Source of the DNA: Agapetus fuscipes
Lineage: Eukaryota > Arthropoda > Insecta > Trichoptera > Glossosomatidae
Assembly (NCBI GenBank): GCA_951799405.1
Contig: OX637332.1
Location: forward strand, 29,364,832-29,428,831
DNA: 64,000 bases
Direction: 5' to 3'
In this document: in pieces, positions 40,540 to 53,500 of the stretch
Layout: each line of letters starts with the position of its first letter
Numbering within the stretch: the first letter of the stretch is position 1
The notes under the pieces: model-generated
What the model was told of the DNA's origin: nothing
Database searches by the model: none
The model's input: the letters and a program-made list of their open reading frames with translations, nothing else
Position numbers and translations under genes: made by a program

Positions 40540-41005
40540 GATAAAATGTGCATTTAACTTTGAAGTTAAGATTTAAAATTGAAATTTTTGGTTCAATTTA
40601 GTTATTATTAGCAAGTGAATTAATATCATATGTGCTATTTTTAAGAAAAAGGGCCAAATATTTATTCCGAAATGTATTTGCCTCTACACTATGGACGCGC
40701 CTGCTGTTTAGTCAATGGCTGGTCAGAAGTCAACAGTGTATGGAGATGTATGAAAGCTTTCACACAGTTTGTCTGGTAATCCATAGGCAATCTGGGCAAA
40801 ATGTGTTGTGTCTGAAAGGCCCTTACACATACTGCAGAAGCAGTTACGTAAATAAACCTGAGATGCAAATAAACAGAAGCCCTAAAACAGATGTGACATT
40901 GATAAGTGTACCATTTACTAAAGTAGAAGTTTGTCTAATGAAGCTGTGACAAAAAATACAGGGGAAAATTTGCGAACATCAATGGCGAGAGAATGCTCCC
41001 ATTTC
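40540..41005. other. No gene seen
   Basis: Between two SINEs upstream of trc exon 1. Nothing recognised. Confidence 0.4.
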
Positions 41006-41009
41006 TTGA

Positions 41010-41310
41010 ACCGGTCCGCAGTCCACAGTCCAGACTCGTAAATGGAAGGTTGTGGATTTGAATTCCGGCGGAGCCCAAAAATATACCATTTATATTTCCA
41101 AATGTGCTCTTCGTTGGGTTGAACAATTCATAAACCTTTACCAAAGATCGGTCACTGAAAGGTCCATCCAACCTTACAACAACTGGATCTTGCTTGAGAA
41201 TTGGCGTTTTCTACAGCGACGACCATGCTCGCAGAGGGCTCTTGAGGTGTGATACACACAAAAACAGCGCTCACCAAATAAATCATCCTAATATTATTAT
41301 TATTATTGCT
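41010..41310 (+). repeat. SINE C with LINE-like 3' tail
   Basis: ACCGGTCCGCAGTCC head, C body, GCAGAGGGCTCTTGAGGTGT tail and (ATT)n at 41290-41306. The A box is damaged. Confidence 0.83.
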
Positions 41311-42370
41311 TTTAATAAATTCTGCAAATTTATAAATGTTGATGTACGAATTCCATTTTTTAATAAAATCAAAATACTTCACAGAACAAATGATAATAAT
41401 CATTGTGTGACAGTCTTAAATACTACTACATAAAGAATGCGTTGTTTCAGCTTTACCTTATGTAACTTCTAACTAAAAAATAATCTGCCTGCATGCTTCT
41501 CATAAGTTAATCCTTTTCATTCAGTATAAAGGCGATAAGCCAAGTTTGAAAAACACTCGGACATGGGAAATTAAAAATTCAATGACTGAATGAACATTAA
41601 ATATTATTTATGACTTTTGAAAAATTAACACATTGTTTCTAATTTGCAACAAATTGTAGCATTGTATATATGCTAGATACTGAATATGATAGAACTGTAC
41701 AAGTCATCTACAATAATGTGTTAATTGAAAAATATCTTCCATTGGAATTTTGTACAAGGAAACACAGGCATACCTATTTTTTTCAATCAATAAAGGATAT
41801 CAAGGTTTGCGTGAAGCTTGCATCATGCATATGATTCATTTGTGGTTTTATTTTACAATCTAGTTGTTTTTGAAAACCACATCTAAAGGATCCTCTATGG
41901 GAGTAGTTGTGGCTAATCAATACCGATCAAAGCATGAACTAATTGCTGTAAAGCTGGGTAAGCTTTTGTTGTCAGACTCAAAACATGTAGTCAGAGGAAT
42001 ATTTCCTATATCAGGTCCAAAAAGTTGTGAGGTCACACACCCAATTTATAAAATAAAGGCTAATTAATATTTAGTTAATCGTATCTAATGAGCCTACTTA
42101 CATAGAAAAGCGACGTTTACATGTCAGAACATACATAGTCAAAGTAGGATATATATTTATAGACATGCATATGTGCTGTTCGTCGTACGAGGAGCTCAAA
42201 AGGATTGCGTTGGATAGGGACGAATAGATAAAAAGATTGATGAACATTGCCAGGGATTAAAACAGAAGAAGACTAGACTGTGAAACCTTTATTTGAATAG
42301 TTTCTCAAAGTTATACGTTCACTTGGGCAGGGGCAAGTATTTCATATAGGCAACACTAGATACGCTACTA
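41311..42370. other. No gene seen
   Basis: AT-rich. Nothing recognised. Confidence 0.4.
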
Positions 42371-42374
42371 ACGC

Positions 42375-42475
42375 TACAAATATAGTGTAACTTCTAGCCA
42401 CATTTTCAAGTGGTAGTGCCACTTCAGTTAAAGAGGGGGTTTCTGCTGATACTCATTTCTTGTGAAGGCTGAGTA
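42375..42475 (-). repeat. SINE B fragment
   Basis: AATATAGTGTAACTTCTAGC and CATTTCTTGTGAAGGCTGAG match the SINE B body. An internal part is deleted. Confidence 0.6.
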
Positions 42476-42487
42476 CTTAAAAATACA

Positions 42488-42595
42488 CGCGGCAACTCTT
42501 GTCAACCTTCCCTTAACAGGGGTGATGTTGGCAAAGTGAACCATTTTCTACAGCATGGGTGGTAAGCTGCATACAAACCAACAAATCACAAGAAA
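42488..42595 (-). repeat. Family A repeat, 5' half only
   Basis: GGCAACTCTTGTCAACC to GGGTGGTAAGCTGCAT. The tail half is missing. Confidence 0.7.
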
Positions 42596-42708
42596 AAAAT
42601 TATGAACACAAAATAGGAATTCTTTATCCTGGAATGTATTTGCGTCTACTGCACTTGAGGTATGAGATGCTATTTCAAGCTTGCTTTTTAATAGTAGCTT
42701 CAGTTTAC

Positions 42709-42783
42709 CTGGGGGCGCTGGTAACAGTGTTCTAGGAACAACTGTTGCTGGAGTGTTGCTCGCCTCCCACGACACGGCTGCGT
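42709..42783 (-). CDS. trc: trc upstream exon, UTR or N-terminal extension
   Basis: 75 bases between a good acceptor (TGTTTTCAG before 42783) and donor (GTAAAC at 42708). Its frame DAAVSWEASNTPATVVPRTL then LPAPPG is open and continues in frame into VLD-MSATEA of exon 1. It could be a translated extension or simply 5' untranslated. No upstream Met exon was found. Confidence 0.6.
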
Positions 42784-44340
42784 CTGAAAACAACCAACAA
42801 CATTAAACAACGCAGCGACAACAGTCCAACATTGAGCAGCATTAAGAAATCCTAGTATAAACCAGGGATGTTACTAATGTTCCCGTTCGCATTCGCATCA
42901 TTTCAAACACTTGCATTCGCATCAAACAATGCAAATGTTTGGCGAATGCGAGTGTATGCAGGTCAAGACAAGTAGGAGTGGATGGAGCTTAGCAGGTCAT
43001 CATCGCGTGTTTGTTACTTTGTTTTTAGTTGTCGCTTGTCGATCCATCAATAAGCAGGTATTGCAATTAAGTGAATTAACACGGTTTCGTGTTGTGGGTT
43101 ATTTTAAGATAGGATAAGTTATTATAAATAGTTATTTGGAACTGAATTTTTGTATTGTGGCTATGTCTTTGGCCGGTTTCAAAGATATTGATTGCACTGT
43201 TCATAAGTTACAGACATGAGCAATCGAGTCCTTTAAAAGCAAACACGCCACTGTCCATAAAAATACACAAATTACTTTTGAATTACAAAATCATCTAATT
43301 TAGTCATTTAGATTACTTTAATGCAAAAAATACATATTTACACAGTATGGTATATCCATTAACAATTTTGTAAACCTTGCATGTTTTTAAAAATAGAAAT
43401 AACTGAGCGATTATTCAAAATTGTTTGATTTCCAGTAATTTAAGTTCGATGGACAGTGGCGTGTTTGCTTTTATGGGACTCAATTATTTAGTGCAGCTGG
43501 CCTGATATATGAGCCTTTACAAAATCGTCTCATTGGTGATAAAGCAGCTAAATTATTATTTTTAAAATGCTATCTGCCCCTATTGAAATTCGATTCTTAA
43601 ATTAGTTAGTTGTTAATTTGGTGGTGTATAACCTTAAATAAATAAAAATCAATGATTGAAATCATACCCTGATATTTATTCTTTTGCCCCTCCTAAACAT
43701 AAAATCTTACAACAAACATCCAACTCCATTCAAATAATGTCTACTATCACAGCTATTTTCTTCAGAAACCAAGTTGTATAGAAGTGAAGCAAAATAACCT
43801 CAAAATTATAACTTTTGGATGCGATACCTTACTCTAAGAGATGTACCATACTTTATATTAAGCAAAGGTTTAACATATGTATAGCATTTCATGTTTGAAT
43901 ATAATAACTGTTAGATAATACTTGATTGTGCCTCTGTTTGTTCCACTAAATTCTCCAAAGATTTGATTGATTTTTGGCTTTCCTTGTAATTTCTAGAAGT
44001 AACAATCCATCATACTTTCACATATCCCTTTTATGAAAGCTAGGTCTACATTTGAAATCAAAACTTTTACACAGGCAACACAAAATATTTACTTTTTTAA
44101 AAGGAAGATAAATTTGCATTTAAGCAGCTGTGTACTTGGCTTGAGATTCAGTTTGGATTCAAACACAAGTACCAAGAAACATATTTCACCTCCATAATAT
44201 TCATTAGATGAATCACGCATATGTATTCGTAATGCCTTCATAATGTTTATCGTAATATAGAGGAATACGTAAATATAATTCAACTCACCTTTTATGGACG
44301 TCGTCACAAAAAAAATATTAAATAATAATTGAAAATTGGA
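42784..44340. other. Non-coding, with an inverted-repeat element at 43223-43485
   Basis: Apart from the MITE listed separately and a weak hairpin at 42905-42955 (CATTCGCATCAAACA against TGTTTGGCGAATG), nothing was recognised. Confidence 0.4.
43223..43485. mobile_element. MITE with 33-bp inverted ends
   Basis: GAGTCCTTTAAAAGCAAACA and CGCCACTGTCCAT at the left are inverted at the right as ATGGACAGTGGCG and TGTTTGCTTTTATGGGACTC. AT-rich centre, no coding. Confidence 0.7.
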
Positions 44341-44349
44341 GAGGTAGAA

Positions 44350-44760
44350 CTAGGTTCGCGTTGCAGAATGTATGATCGTCGAGGTTGTGTGTTTCTATTC
44401 CAAGCAATTAACTTGAATTGTAGACGTTAGTGCGTCTGCAGAGCCAGCTAGAGGTTTGATTAGTCAAAGGACAGGCCGAGCATGGGTCAGGCTGTTGGTT
44501 TTTTCACTCGGTGGATAAAATTCGTGTGTAAATCGGTCACCATATAACGGGATTTTCAGACAGAAGCAATGTAAAAAAAACACATGACAGCACAAAGACG
44601 TCAAACACCAATGCTATACAAGTGTATGATCAATGGAGCACCAACACTGAAACAGAACCCGCCTCGATTCTCTGCACATTGTCTATGGAAATCGTGCTGT
44701 AAGAAGTATCTCGAATGCTGGGGCCGCTAGCGCACTACCGTTTAAAAATTTAAATGTATT
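44350..44760 (-). promoter_or_regulatory. Possible trc promoter/first exon region
   Basis: More balanced base composition than its surroundings, free of the window's repeat families, and upstream of the first recognised trc exon. No motif proves it. Position is the only argument. Confidence 0.25.
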
Positions 44761-44789
44761 CCGAAAAATATTTTTATTGGTTTTTCAAT

Positions 44790-44945
44790 CAATGTCAGTT
44801 TTGGAAATGTCACTCTTGTTTCAGGAAAAAGTTATAGGAGTTGCAGGGTGTCTGCACTTATGAGATTTGCTTTATTTTGTGGATACACATGTGTAATGAT
44901 TATGTACATCATGTTCAAACGCAAACTTACACGTGCAAGCTTGTT
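44790..44945 (+). repeat. Family A repeat, diverged
   Basis: AATGTCACTCTTGTTTCAGG, GGAGTTGCAGGGTG and ACACATGTGTAATG blocks remain. Many differences, so an old copy. Confidence 0.6.
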
Positions 44946-44959
44946 AAATAACCTCGTTA

Positions 44960-46745
44960 CTTAAATTTCGGATTACAGAAAGAAAATAAAATATTTTTGT
45001 GGATTTCGACACATTACAAATAAGCATATAATTACAAAACAAATTGAGTAGCGTTTTTTGAATGATTAAAAAAAATTCACCACTTGAGATTAAATTTTTG
45101 TTGTAACATTTTATACTTTTCACTGCGATGAATAGACGAGTACAGTAATACACACACATTCATTGTCTAATGCATTTGTACTTGACCTATGTGAATGCAG
45201 AATGGGTAGGTATTTAGTATTGTTATATTGCAGTGTGCTGTGTTGCGTTGAATTTTAGCATAGAGTGCAAGAACAGTTATGGCGCGTAAATCAAATCATT
45301 ATTTTTTCAATATTAAATTTATGATGATAATGAAGATATATTTTCTTCGGTAATAAAAAAGTTAACAGCCCTCTTCAACTACCTAATTCAAATTATAGAC
45401 TCAGCACATGAATTGACTGAGACAATATTGTGACGTCACAAGGCCAGGTTGCTAGGGTAAAGTTAAACACGTATTTTATTATTCGTTGCTTAAGACGGTA
45501 ATCCCATACAAGTGTTACGTTTGCTCACCGAGAATAAAGTTCCAAATGCCTTGTTTTCCACAAGAAAAGCCTTTTTCACATTTATTGAAAATAAAATTAA
45601 AACAGCCACAGAAATGTTTAAGCAATGAAAAATTTATTTGTTCAATCTATCTTTACTGACATCACATATTGTTTTTGTTTTATTTTTTCTTTTCATAATA
45701 TTGTATTAAAATTATACCTTTTCCTTTTTCCCCATAAACAAAAAAAAAAATACATTTAATGAAAACAGCCTACAAAAAAAAAATCAAAATCAATGCGCAA
45801 GTCTTCTTGCGCAATCGGAATAAAGTTCTTAGTCTGAACAGTCGAATAGACCCCATCGCATTGAAGGGCTCTCTAAAAAGTGATTAAATAAAACAAAAGT
45901 GAGACAAAGTTTCTGTGTTTTAAAAATATTTTTAATAATAATTTAGTTCTCGAAAAATACTTTTTAACAGGGTAAATAAAAATATACGCCATTTCAACGA
46001 TTACTCGAATCGTAAATATTTTATTGTCACCCAGTGTTTTTTTTTTTTATCTGGGAGAAAAATAAGAAATTTTATTATTAATTGAACTACCTACAAAGTG
46101 ACATTAAAATTTTGGCCCAGAAAACAGCAGTGTTCATCAAGATTTTAAATGTGAAAGACGTCGCATATTTTTTTCAATCTAATTTAAAGTTTTGATACAA
46201 AAGAACATTTTTTTTACTTCAAGATGTTGATGGTGAAAAGAAAATGCAAGCGTGGAAGGAAAACCAGGTGAGCAATGTTTTTATTTCAAAATATCCTTAT
46301 TGTCTTGAAAAAACCCACAATATTTTCCACCTTCATTTTATTTTAATGTAAATTGCATGTGTCTGCTTATGGATGCACATTTTAAATTATCCTTTAATTG
46401 CAACATATTTCTGCAACTAAAACAACTAAAACATAAAAGATAAAGTAAATTTTGTGTTTATCTGAAAAAGTTTTTTTTTTTTTTTCTGTTTGTGGTCAAC
46501 TCAATCTATAATCTAAGTTGCTAGAATATTAAGCATTTAATATTTTGGATGGTTGGTGCATTAACACTGTGAAAATTCATTTTTATTTAGTTATTAAAAT
46601 TCTGTTTTATTTTCACTCTTTATTACTTTTTTTTAATTTTTGGACACAAACGTTTTCGACTACACAGTAATCATCATCAGGTGATAAAAATTATAATATT
46701 TGTCAGTGGATACACTAGAATTTTGCAAAATTAAAATAGGAATTT
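44960..46745. other. Non-coding, with one dispersed repeat
   Basis: 45415-45545 (ATTGTGACGTCACAAGGCC) matches 16565-16700 and 20445-20595. The rest is AT-rich intergenic DNA between trc and Roquin. No gene. Confidence 0.45.
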
Positions 46746-46749
46746 AAAT

Positions 46750-46973
46750 TAAGCATTTAAGATTCATATTAAATACATTCCCACAGACAGACACGTATAA
46801 GTTTGCATTTAAACATGCTGCATGTGAACTTACAGTATAAAAACACAATCTCAAATAAACATAAGCCCTTCAACTCTTGCCGACCTTCCCTGAAACAGGG
46901 GTGACATTGGAAAAGTGAAACATTTTTTTCAGTATGGGTGGTCACCCTCATACCAACCTCTAAGTCAAGGAAT
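46750..46973 (-). repeat. Family A repeat
   Basis: AAGATTCATATTAAATACAT to CTAAGTCAAGGAATTC. The CTTAGATTAGATT tail is missing. Confidence 0.85.
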
Positions 46974-47149
46974 TCATCCCAAACTACAAGTTAAGAAAAA
47001 CACTAATCTATTGGTCAAGAAATGCTTTCATCTTGTGTTTTCAAATAATATTTTGTAAAAGTTAAAATAATGCTTACCATCTACTGTTTCATATTAATTT
47101 AACGCTATAATCGTTGGGAATTTGCTATTGTCATCAAAAAAGTTAACCG

Positions 47150-47598
47150 TGTCATCAAAAGCTATATTCGTTTCCATGCACGATATGTTTCTGCTTGGTA
47201 GGCACAAATTTGTTGTTGTTATTTTGGGTTGGTAGCGGATAGCGCGCAAATGTAGAAGAAGAAACCAAAAGTAAAAAATACGTTGCGTTGTGAAGTCGTC
47301 TGTGTTGTTGAAAATAAAGTATTTGTGGACAACGCTTGGGGTTTCGTGTGATGAATGTTAGCAGATTAATGCAAGGTAGCTCCAATAATCTGTTAATGAC
47401 GAACACAGTGTGCAATATGCGGATCGGGTTTCTTCAGATGGCCTTTGTGTTGTTTCTGGCAGTTGTCTAGGTGGCATGGTAGAACGTCATTAACAAAAAG
47501 TCCAAGTGTCGTCCACCTAGTTGCTATTTAAATATTTTAATGTATTCGTGCGCTGGATGTGAACGTTTTGTATATTTATGAAGCTGGTGTTTTTGCAG
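47150..47598 (+). promoter_or_regulatory. Possible Roquin promoter/5' UTR region
   Basis: A repeat-free, less AT-rich stretch immediately upstream of the first coding exon. GGTAGGCACAAATTTG to GGTGGCATGG shows no protein. A donor has not been located, so the leader exon is not defined. Confidence 0.3.
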
Positions 47599-47764
47599 GA
47601 GAATGCCCATACAGGCCCCCCAATGGGCCGATTTTCTTTCGTGCCCAATTTGTTGCCGAGAATTTGGTGCGGCGCCCCGTTGTCCTGTGAGCCTCGCTTG
47701 TGGACACACAATCTGCAAACAATGTCTCGCACATCTGCACAGGAAACAATGCCCCTTCGACCAG
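47599..47764 (+). CDS. roq: Roquin exon 1 (RING finger)
   Basis: Acceptor TTTTTGCAG before 47599 shows that a non-coding leader exon lies upstream. ATG at 47603: [20 protein letters not shown], then [20 protein letters not shown] and PFDQ. Donor GTAACA at 47765. Confidence 0.95.
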
Positions 47765-50460
47765 GTAACAAGCAAATCCGTGACCACCATTTCAATCAAA
47801 CTCAGCCAACAGTAAACAATAATATGTAAGAAATAAAAGTTTCAGAATTCTGTACTTTCATGGATATACTTAGATTTTTTCATTTGTAGTTCACGATTCA
47901 TGACTTCATCAATCTACATATCAGTGGCGAAGGGTGCCATACAAGTCGATTCCCATCGGTTTCCCGTTTAAAATGAGGCAAAAATGATAATAAAGTAGAG
48001 GGGATGGTTTCAATGGGGGAAAAATACGTATTGTTTCTTTGGTTTTAAATGTATTTTTTTACTTTGTGCCTATATTTTTTAACTACTTTGTTACATTGTT
48101 TTAAAAGGGAAGCCGATGGGAACCGGCTTGTATGGTACCCTTCGCCACTGCTACATATTGAGTCTACAGAGAGCGGAATGAAAACACTTGGGAGAAAAAA
48201 TGACATTTTGTTAAAGAAAACATTCTTGTTGTAACCAGCTGAAATACCAGTATGTTTGAAATAGTCTCTTTAAACCATTTACTAAGCGTTAACTTTTTAG
48301 AAATATGAAATTCGGCGGAATACGTGATACAGTTGTGTGCGAAAAAATCAGTGTGATAAATCGGAATCTTCCATACCGTAAAGCCAAAGATTCCCAGTAA
48401 TATTGTTTGTTGTGGAAATAAATGTTTTCTTATGATTTTATCTCTTGTTGATTTTCTTTTGCCTGTTTAAACGCAACTAAGCTACGCATATAGTGTAACT
48501 TCCTGCCTGCGTTATCCCCAAGGGGTCGCATGTGGTGCTTCGGGACCTATTTATTTTTACAGGTAAGGGGGCCGGCCTCACACCAACCACTTTCAGTTGA
48601 AGTGGGGGTTTCCCAGCTCCCGGGGGGGGCTGGTTCTCATTTCTTGTGAAGGCTGAGTAAACCTTTGAGATCGAACCCTTGCTCTCGGCATGGAATGCAA
48701 GCATTCTACCAATTGAGCTATCGACCTTTTTACGAGCTTGATCGTCGTCGCTACAAAGCGCCAATTCTCGAGCAAAACCCAGTTGCTGTAAGGCTGGATG
48801 GACCTTGGTGACCGGTCATTGGTAAAGGTTTTATGAATTTTTCAACCCAGCGAAGAGCAAATTTGAAAATATAAATGGTATATTTTTTGTGCTCCGCCGG
48901 GAATCGAACCCACAACCTTTCCATTCAGAGTCCGAAGTATTACCACTAAACTACGGACCGGCCTGTCTTTATATTTATTTAGATGAGAGTTTCATAGCAC
49001 TTAGAATATCAAAACTATTTCACAGGCAGTATAATTCTTGGTTTAAAATGATTGCGAACTGACAAAAGAACTAACAGCTATGTGAGTGATGTTGTTGAGT
49101 TTGTTCGGCATAACGAATAGCTGATATTCAGTATTTGTTTTTCTAGGTGTCGGCCAAAAATGAAATCTGTGATTGTAAAAAAAATACTAAGCAATTTTCT
49201 ACTTCATATCTATATGCCTTTTATGAAGTTCCAATAATAATGATGTTATCCTGACCTATGACATTTCTATGACTTACAATCACAATATGTTGTTCTATGA
49301 TTAATAATTATTTAGCAATTAACGTCCAAGCTTTATACAACAATCAACAAAGATAATAAATAGACTTCTGTGCGAGTGAATAAAACAATTAATTTTTGCA
49401 ATCAACATCAGAGTTGCCGTAAAGCAAAAGGAAGCTTGTCACAGTATTTTAATGTTAGTAAGAAGCTTTGTCTACAGTAAATTGTTGTGACAGCAAATAC
49501 TAAATAATCACATAGCATTATTTATCTTCTTAACAATGTCAACTGATTAACTTAATACTGGATTAAAGCTTTTGATAGCTCAAACCCACATTAAATGAGT
49601 TGAAATATGTACATTAGATACAAAGACTTATAGGTTAGTATGCGGCTGACCACCCATGCTCTAGAACAGCGGTCCGCAACCTTTTTGATATTGCGACCCC
49701 AAAATTAAAAAAGAGCTATGAGCGACCCCAGAAAAAAAAATCACTAAGTTAACAAGTGCAAAGGTTGGTTCAGGTAACGAAGTTAGCTTTTTTATTTCGT
49801 AAATTATTTATATTGAAGAGTTTATTTATTTTGGAAAGTAATATTAGAGCAAACTAGAAAATATGCATTTAACGTACGAGTAATATTTATGATGGCATTA
49901 AATGAGACAAGCAAAAAACGCAAAAAAAACGCAACTAAGGCACACATATAGTGTAACTTCTTGCCTGCGTTATCCCCGAAGGGGTCGCATGTGGCGCTTC
50001 GGGACCATTTATTTTTACAGGTAAGGGAGCCGGCCTCACACCAACTACTTTCAATTGAAGTGGGGGCTTCCCAGCTCTCGGGGGGGCTGGTTCTTATTTC
50101 TTGTGAAGGCTGAGTAAACCTTTGAGATCGAACCCATGCTCTCGGCATTGAATGCAAGCATTCTACCAATTGAGCTACCGACCATTTTACGAGCTTGATC
50201 GTCGTCGCTACAAAGCGCCAATTCTCAAGCAAGACCCAGTTGCTGTAAGGCTGGATGGACCTTTGGAGACCGGTCATTGGTAAAGGTTTTATGAATTTTT
50301 CAACCCGGCGAAGAGCAAATTTGAAAATATAAATGGTATATTTTTTGTGCTCCGCCGGGAATCGAACCCACAACCTTCCCATTCAGAATCCGCAGTGTTA
50401 CAACTGAGCTACGGACATGATTTTAATTTAAGCAATTATTTTAATATTTTATTTAAAAAA

Positions 50461-50502
<42 letters not shown>

Positions 50503-53500
50503 CCATGTAGGTATATATTGTTATTTTTATTCTTTGATTTAAAAAAATGTAATTTGTCATGTATGTTCCTTGACTTATAGGTTGTTATGCGGCTGACCAC
50601 CCATAATATAAAAATTGGTTCACTTTGCCAATGTCACCCCTGTTTCAGGGAAGGACGGCAAGAGTTGCAAGGCTTATGTTCATTTGAGATTGGGTTTTTA
50701 TATTGTAGGTCCACATGCGGCATGTGTTAGCGCGAAATTATACATATCTGCTTGTGGGAATGCATTTAGTATAAATCTTAAATGATATATATCTTTGCAG
50801 CTTAGATTAGATTAGATTAGATTAGTGCGCGGGCGCGGGAGCGGTGAGGCTGTGACGGGCGGGACTGGACAGGTCGTTCAGTCGTAATTATTTTCGATTC
50901 TCTCCGTTTTAAGGACATTGTGTAATTGTGTATGTAAAGAGAGGTTATATTTTATGCATAAACATCAATAAAATTCGATAAGTACAGGACCTTGTTGACT
51001 TTTTTGGCGACCCCATAAATATCTTTCGCGACCCCAGGGTTGCGGACCGCTGCTCTAGAAAATGGTTCACTTTGCCAATGTCACCCCTGTTTTTTTTTAT
51101 TTTTTTTTTTATTTAAAAAAAAAAATAGATTTGTGAAGAGGAATGCAATTCACCAACCTATTCTGCCTGGCCAGAAACAGGTATTAATATCATCATTTAA
51201 TAATTCAGTATTGTTTATAATTAATGAATTATAAAATAATAATTACCCAATAACATCTGTTGAACCAGGGTCAAAGTTAAAGTCAAGTGACCCAAGCGGG
51301 GATCGAACCAACGTTGTTCCATTCGAAACACGCTAGAAAGATCAGCCCTCTTGGCCCCCGCGGCTATAACCCCGACAAAGGAGGTCTAGGGAAGGAAGGA
51401 GGTTTAGGGAAGATCGGCAAGAGTTGCTGGGCTTGTGTTCATTTGAGATTTGGTTTTATATTTTTAGTTCACATGCGGCATGTTTAAGCGTGAACCTATA
51501 TGTGTTTGCTTGTGGGAATGCATTTGATATTAATCTTAATTGTAATGTATCTTTGCAAATTAGATTATTAATTATAGTGGTCAGCCTTATACCAATCTAT
51601 AAGTCAAGGACAATAAGAAAATATTAGCTTTCTCCCTAGTAACCGGTCTCTAGATGCCGGTTGTTAGTTCAGTTTGTAGAACCCTTGCATTCAGACGGCT
51701 AAGGTTAGATTTGTTTTGCTGATGATATTTTGGCTGAGAGTTTTAGGCTTACACGGCCGGCTGATGATGCTGGAGAGACGTTTTCCGGGATCTCTTGCCG
51801 TGGTTTTTGGAGCTAGAGCTTCCGATATGGAGAAATTTTAGAATAACACGTTCCTCTCTGCGACGCTTGAGAAAAGCCAGTGATGAAAGCAATTGTCCTT
51901 TTTTCTTCCGTAGACCCTCACTTCGACGAGATAGTCTTGAAATTTCCTCCCCGTAGAGATTATTGAATAAGAGCTGTAGGCTTACACCAGCGGTCGGGAA
52001 CCGGGGTTCATTACCCAAAATGGGGTAAAAATGTTTTTTTTGGGGTTATAAGGACTTTTTTCTAGTTTGCTATTTAATAATATAATAATATAATAATTTA
52101 TTTCTATAGATAAATACAATACAATTCTGTAATAAGTGAAATACATTTTGAACTATATATTGAACAAACTTTATTTCATGAACGTGTTAGTATTTTTACA
52201 AACTTAATCAATTCAGGTGTGTGCGTGAGCTACGAAGGCTTTCAAAATTACACATGAGGAGGCGGTAAAAAAGTTGCTGCCATTTGCAACAACCTATCTT
52301 TGTGAACAAGGCTTTTTCACTCTAACCTACATCTAAAATCTAAATCTAAGCTGCAAACATATGTACCATTTGAGATTCATATTAAATGCATTCCCACAAG
52401 CAGACACGCATAATTTCGCGTTCATACATGCCGCATGTGGACCTACAATATAAAAAATCCAATCTCAAATGAACATAAGCCCTGCAACTCTTGCCGACCT
52501 TCCCTGAAACAGGGGTGACATTGGCAAAGTGAACCATTTTTTACAGTATGGGTGGTCAACCTCATGCCAACTTATCAGTCAAGGAATAAAAGCAATTAAA
52601 TACATTCAAATATATAAAACAAACACTAAACAATTAAACAGTAAAAACTTAAAACCTATAAAACATATTCTTGAGTCCGTGGTTATTTAACATAATCATG
52701 GACAATTGTATGAAAGAAGCAGAAATTTCTCATTATGGTGTGAAAGTGGGTGAGACGAATGTTGGAGTTCTTCTCTATGCTGACGATGCCGTAGTGTTGG
52801 CTGATACAGCGGAGGAGCTCCAGATGATACTCACCAAAATGAATGATGCTTTTAGTAAGAACGGTTTAAAAGTGAATGCCAGTAAGACGAAAGTATTAGT
52901 GTTTGACAGGACTGAGGAATGCGAGGAAATTGAGATAAGACTGAATGAAACAAGAGTGGAGGTCGTGAAAGAATTTGATTATCTGGGAAGCAAGTTTGAG
53001 TCGAATGGGAAATTGACGAAAGAATTGGAAAAGCGTGCTAGTAGAGGAAGAAGTGTAATGGGAACGATTGGAAGAATTGCAAGAAATAGGAAACTTACGA
53101 AGAATATGAGATTGGCGGTCCACAATGGTATATTGGTTCCGACATTGATGTATGGAAGTGAGGCGTGGACAGTTAATGAATGTGAGCTGAGTAAAGTATG
53201 TACGGTTGAAATGGCTTACCTGAGAGCAATGGCTGGAAAAACACTGAATGATAGAGTACGTAATGATTGGGTGATGAACGAGTGTGGTATAAAAGAGAAT
53301 ATGAGAATGAAAGTACAAAAAAGTACGATGAGATGGTTCGGACATCTCGAAAGAATGGATGATGAACGACTAACGAAGAAAGTGTACAAAGGAAATGTCA
53401 GAGGAAAGCGCGGAAGGGGAAGGCCGAGGAAAGAATGGTTAGACCAAATAGGTGAGATTGCGAAAGAATGGAACCTGCAGAGTGAAAATAAGAGAAGAGT

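Larger units (their letters stand above)
49667..51052 (+). mobile_element. Non-autonomous hAT element with 8-bp target duplication
   Basis: Ends CAGCGGTCCGCAACC and its complement GGTTGCGGACCGCTG. CTCTAGAA at 49659-49666 is repeated at 51053-51060 and fits the hAT target preference nTnTAGAn. 1386 bases. It contains a heterodimeric SINE, a long T run and a family A copy, and no transposase. Confidence 0.92.
49628..51590 (+). repeat. Family A repeat interrupted twice
   Basis: Head at 49628-49666 (ACTTATAGGTTAGTATGCGG), then a hAT element, middle at 51053-51092 (ATGGTTCACTTTGCC to CACCCCTG), then repeat D, then tail at 51410-51568 (GGCAAGAGTTGCTGGG to GCAAATTAGATT). The order is intact, so both insertions came later. 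Confidence 0.85.
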
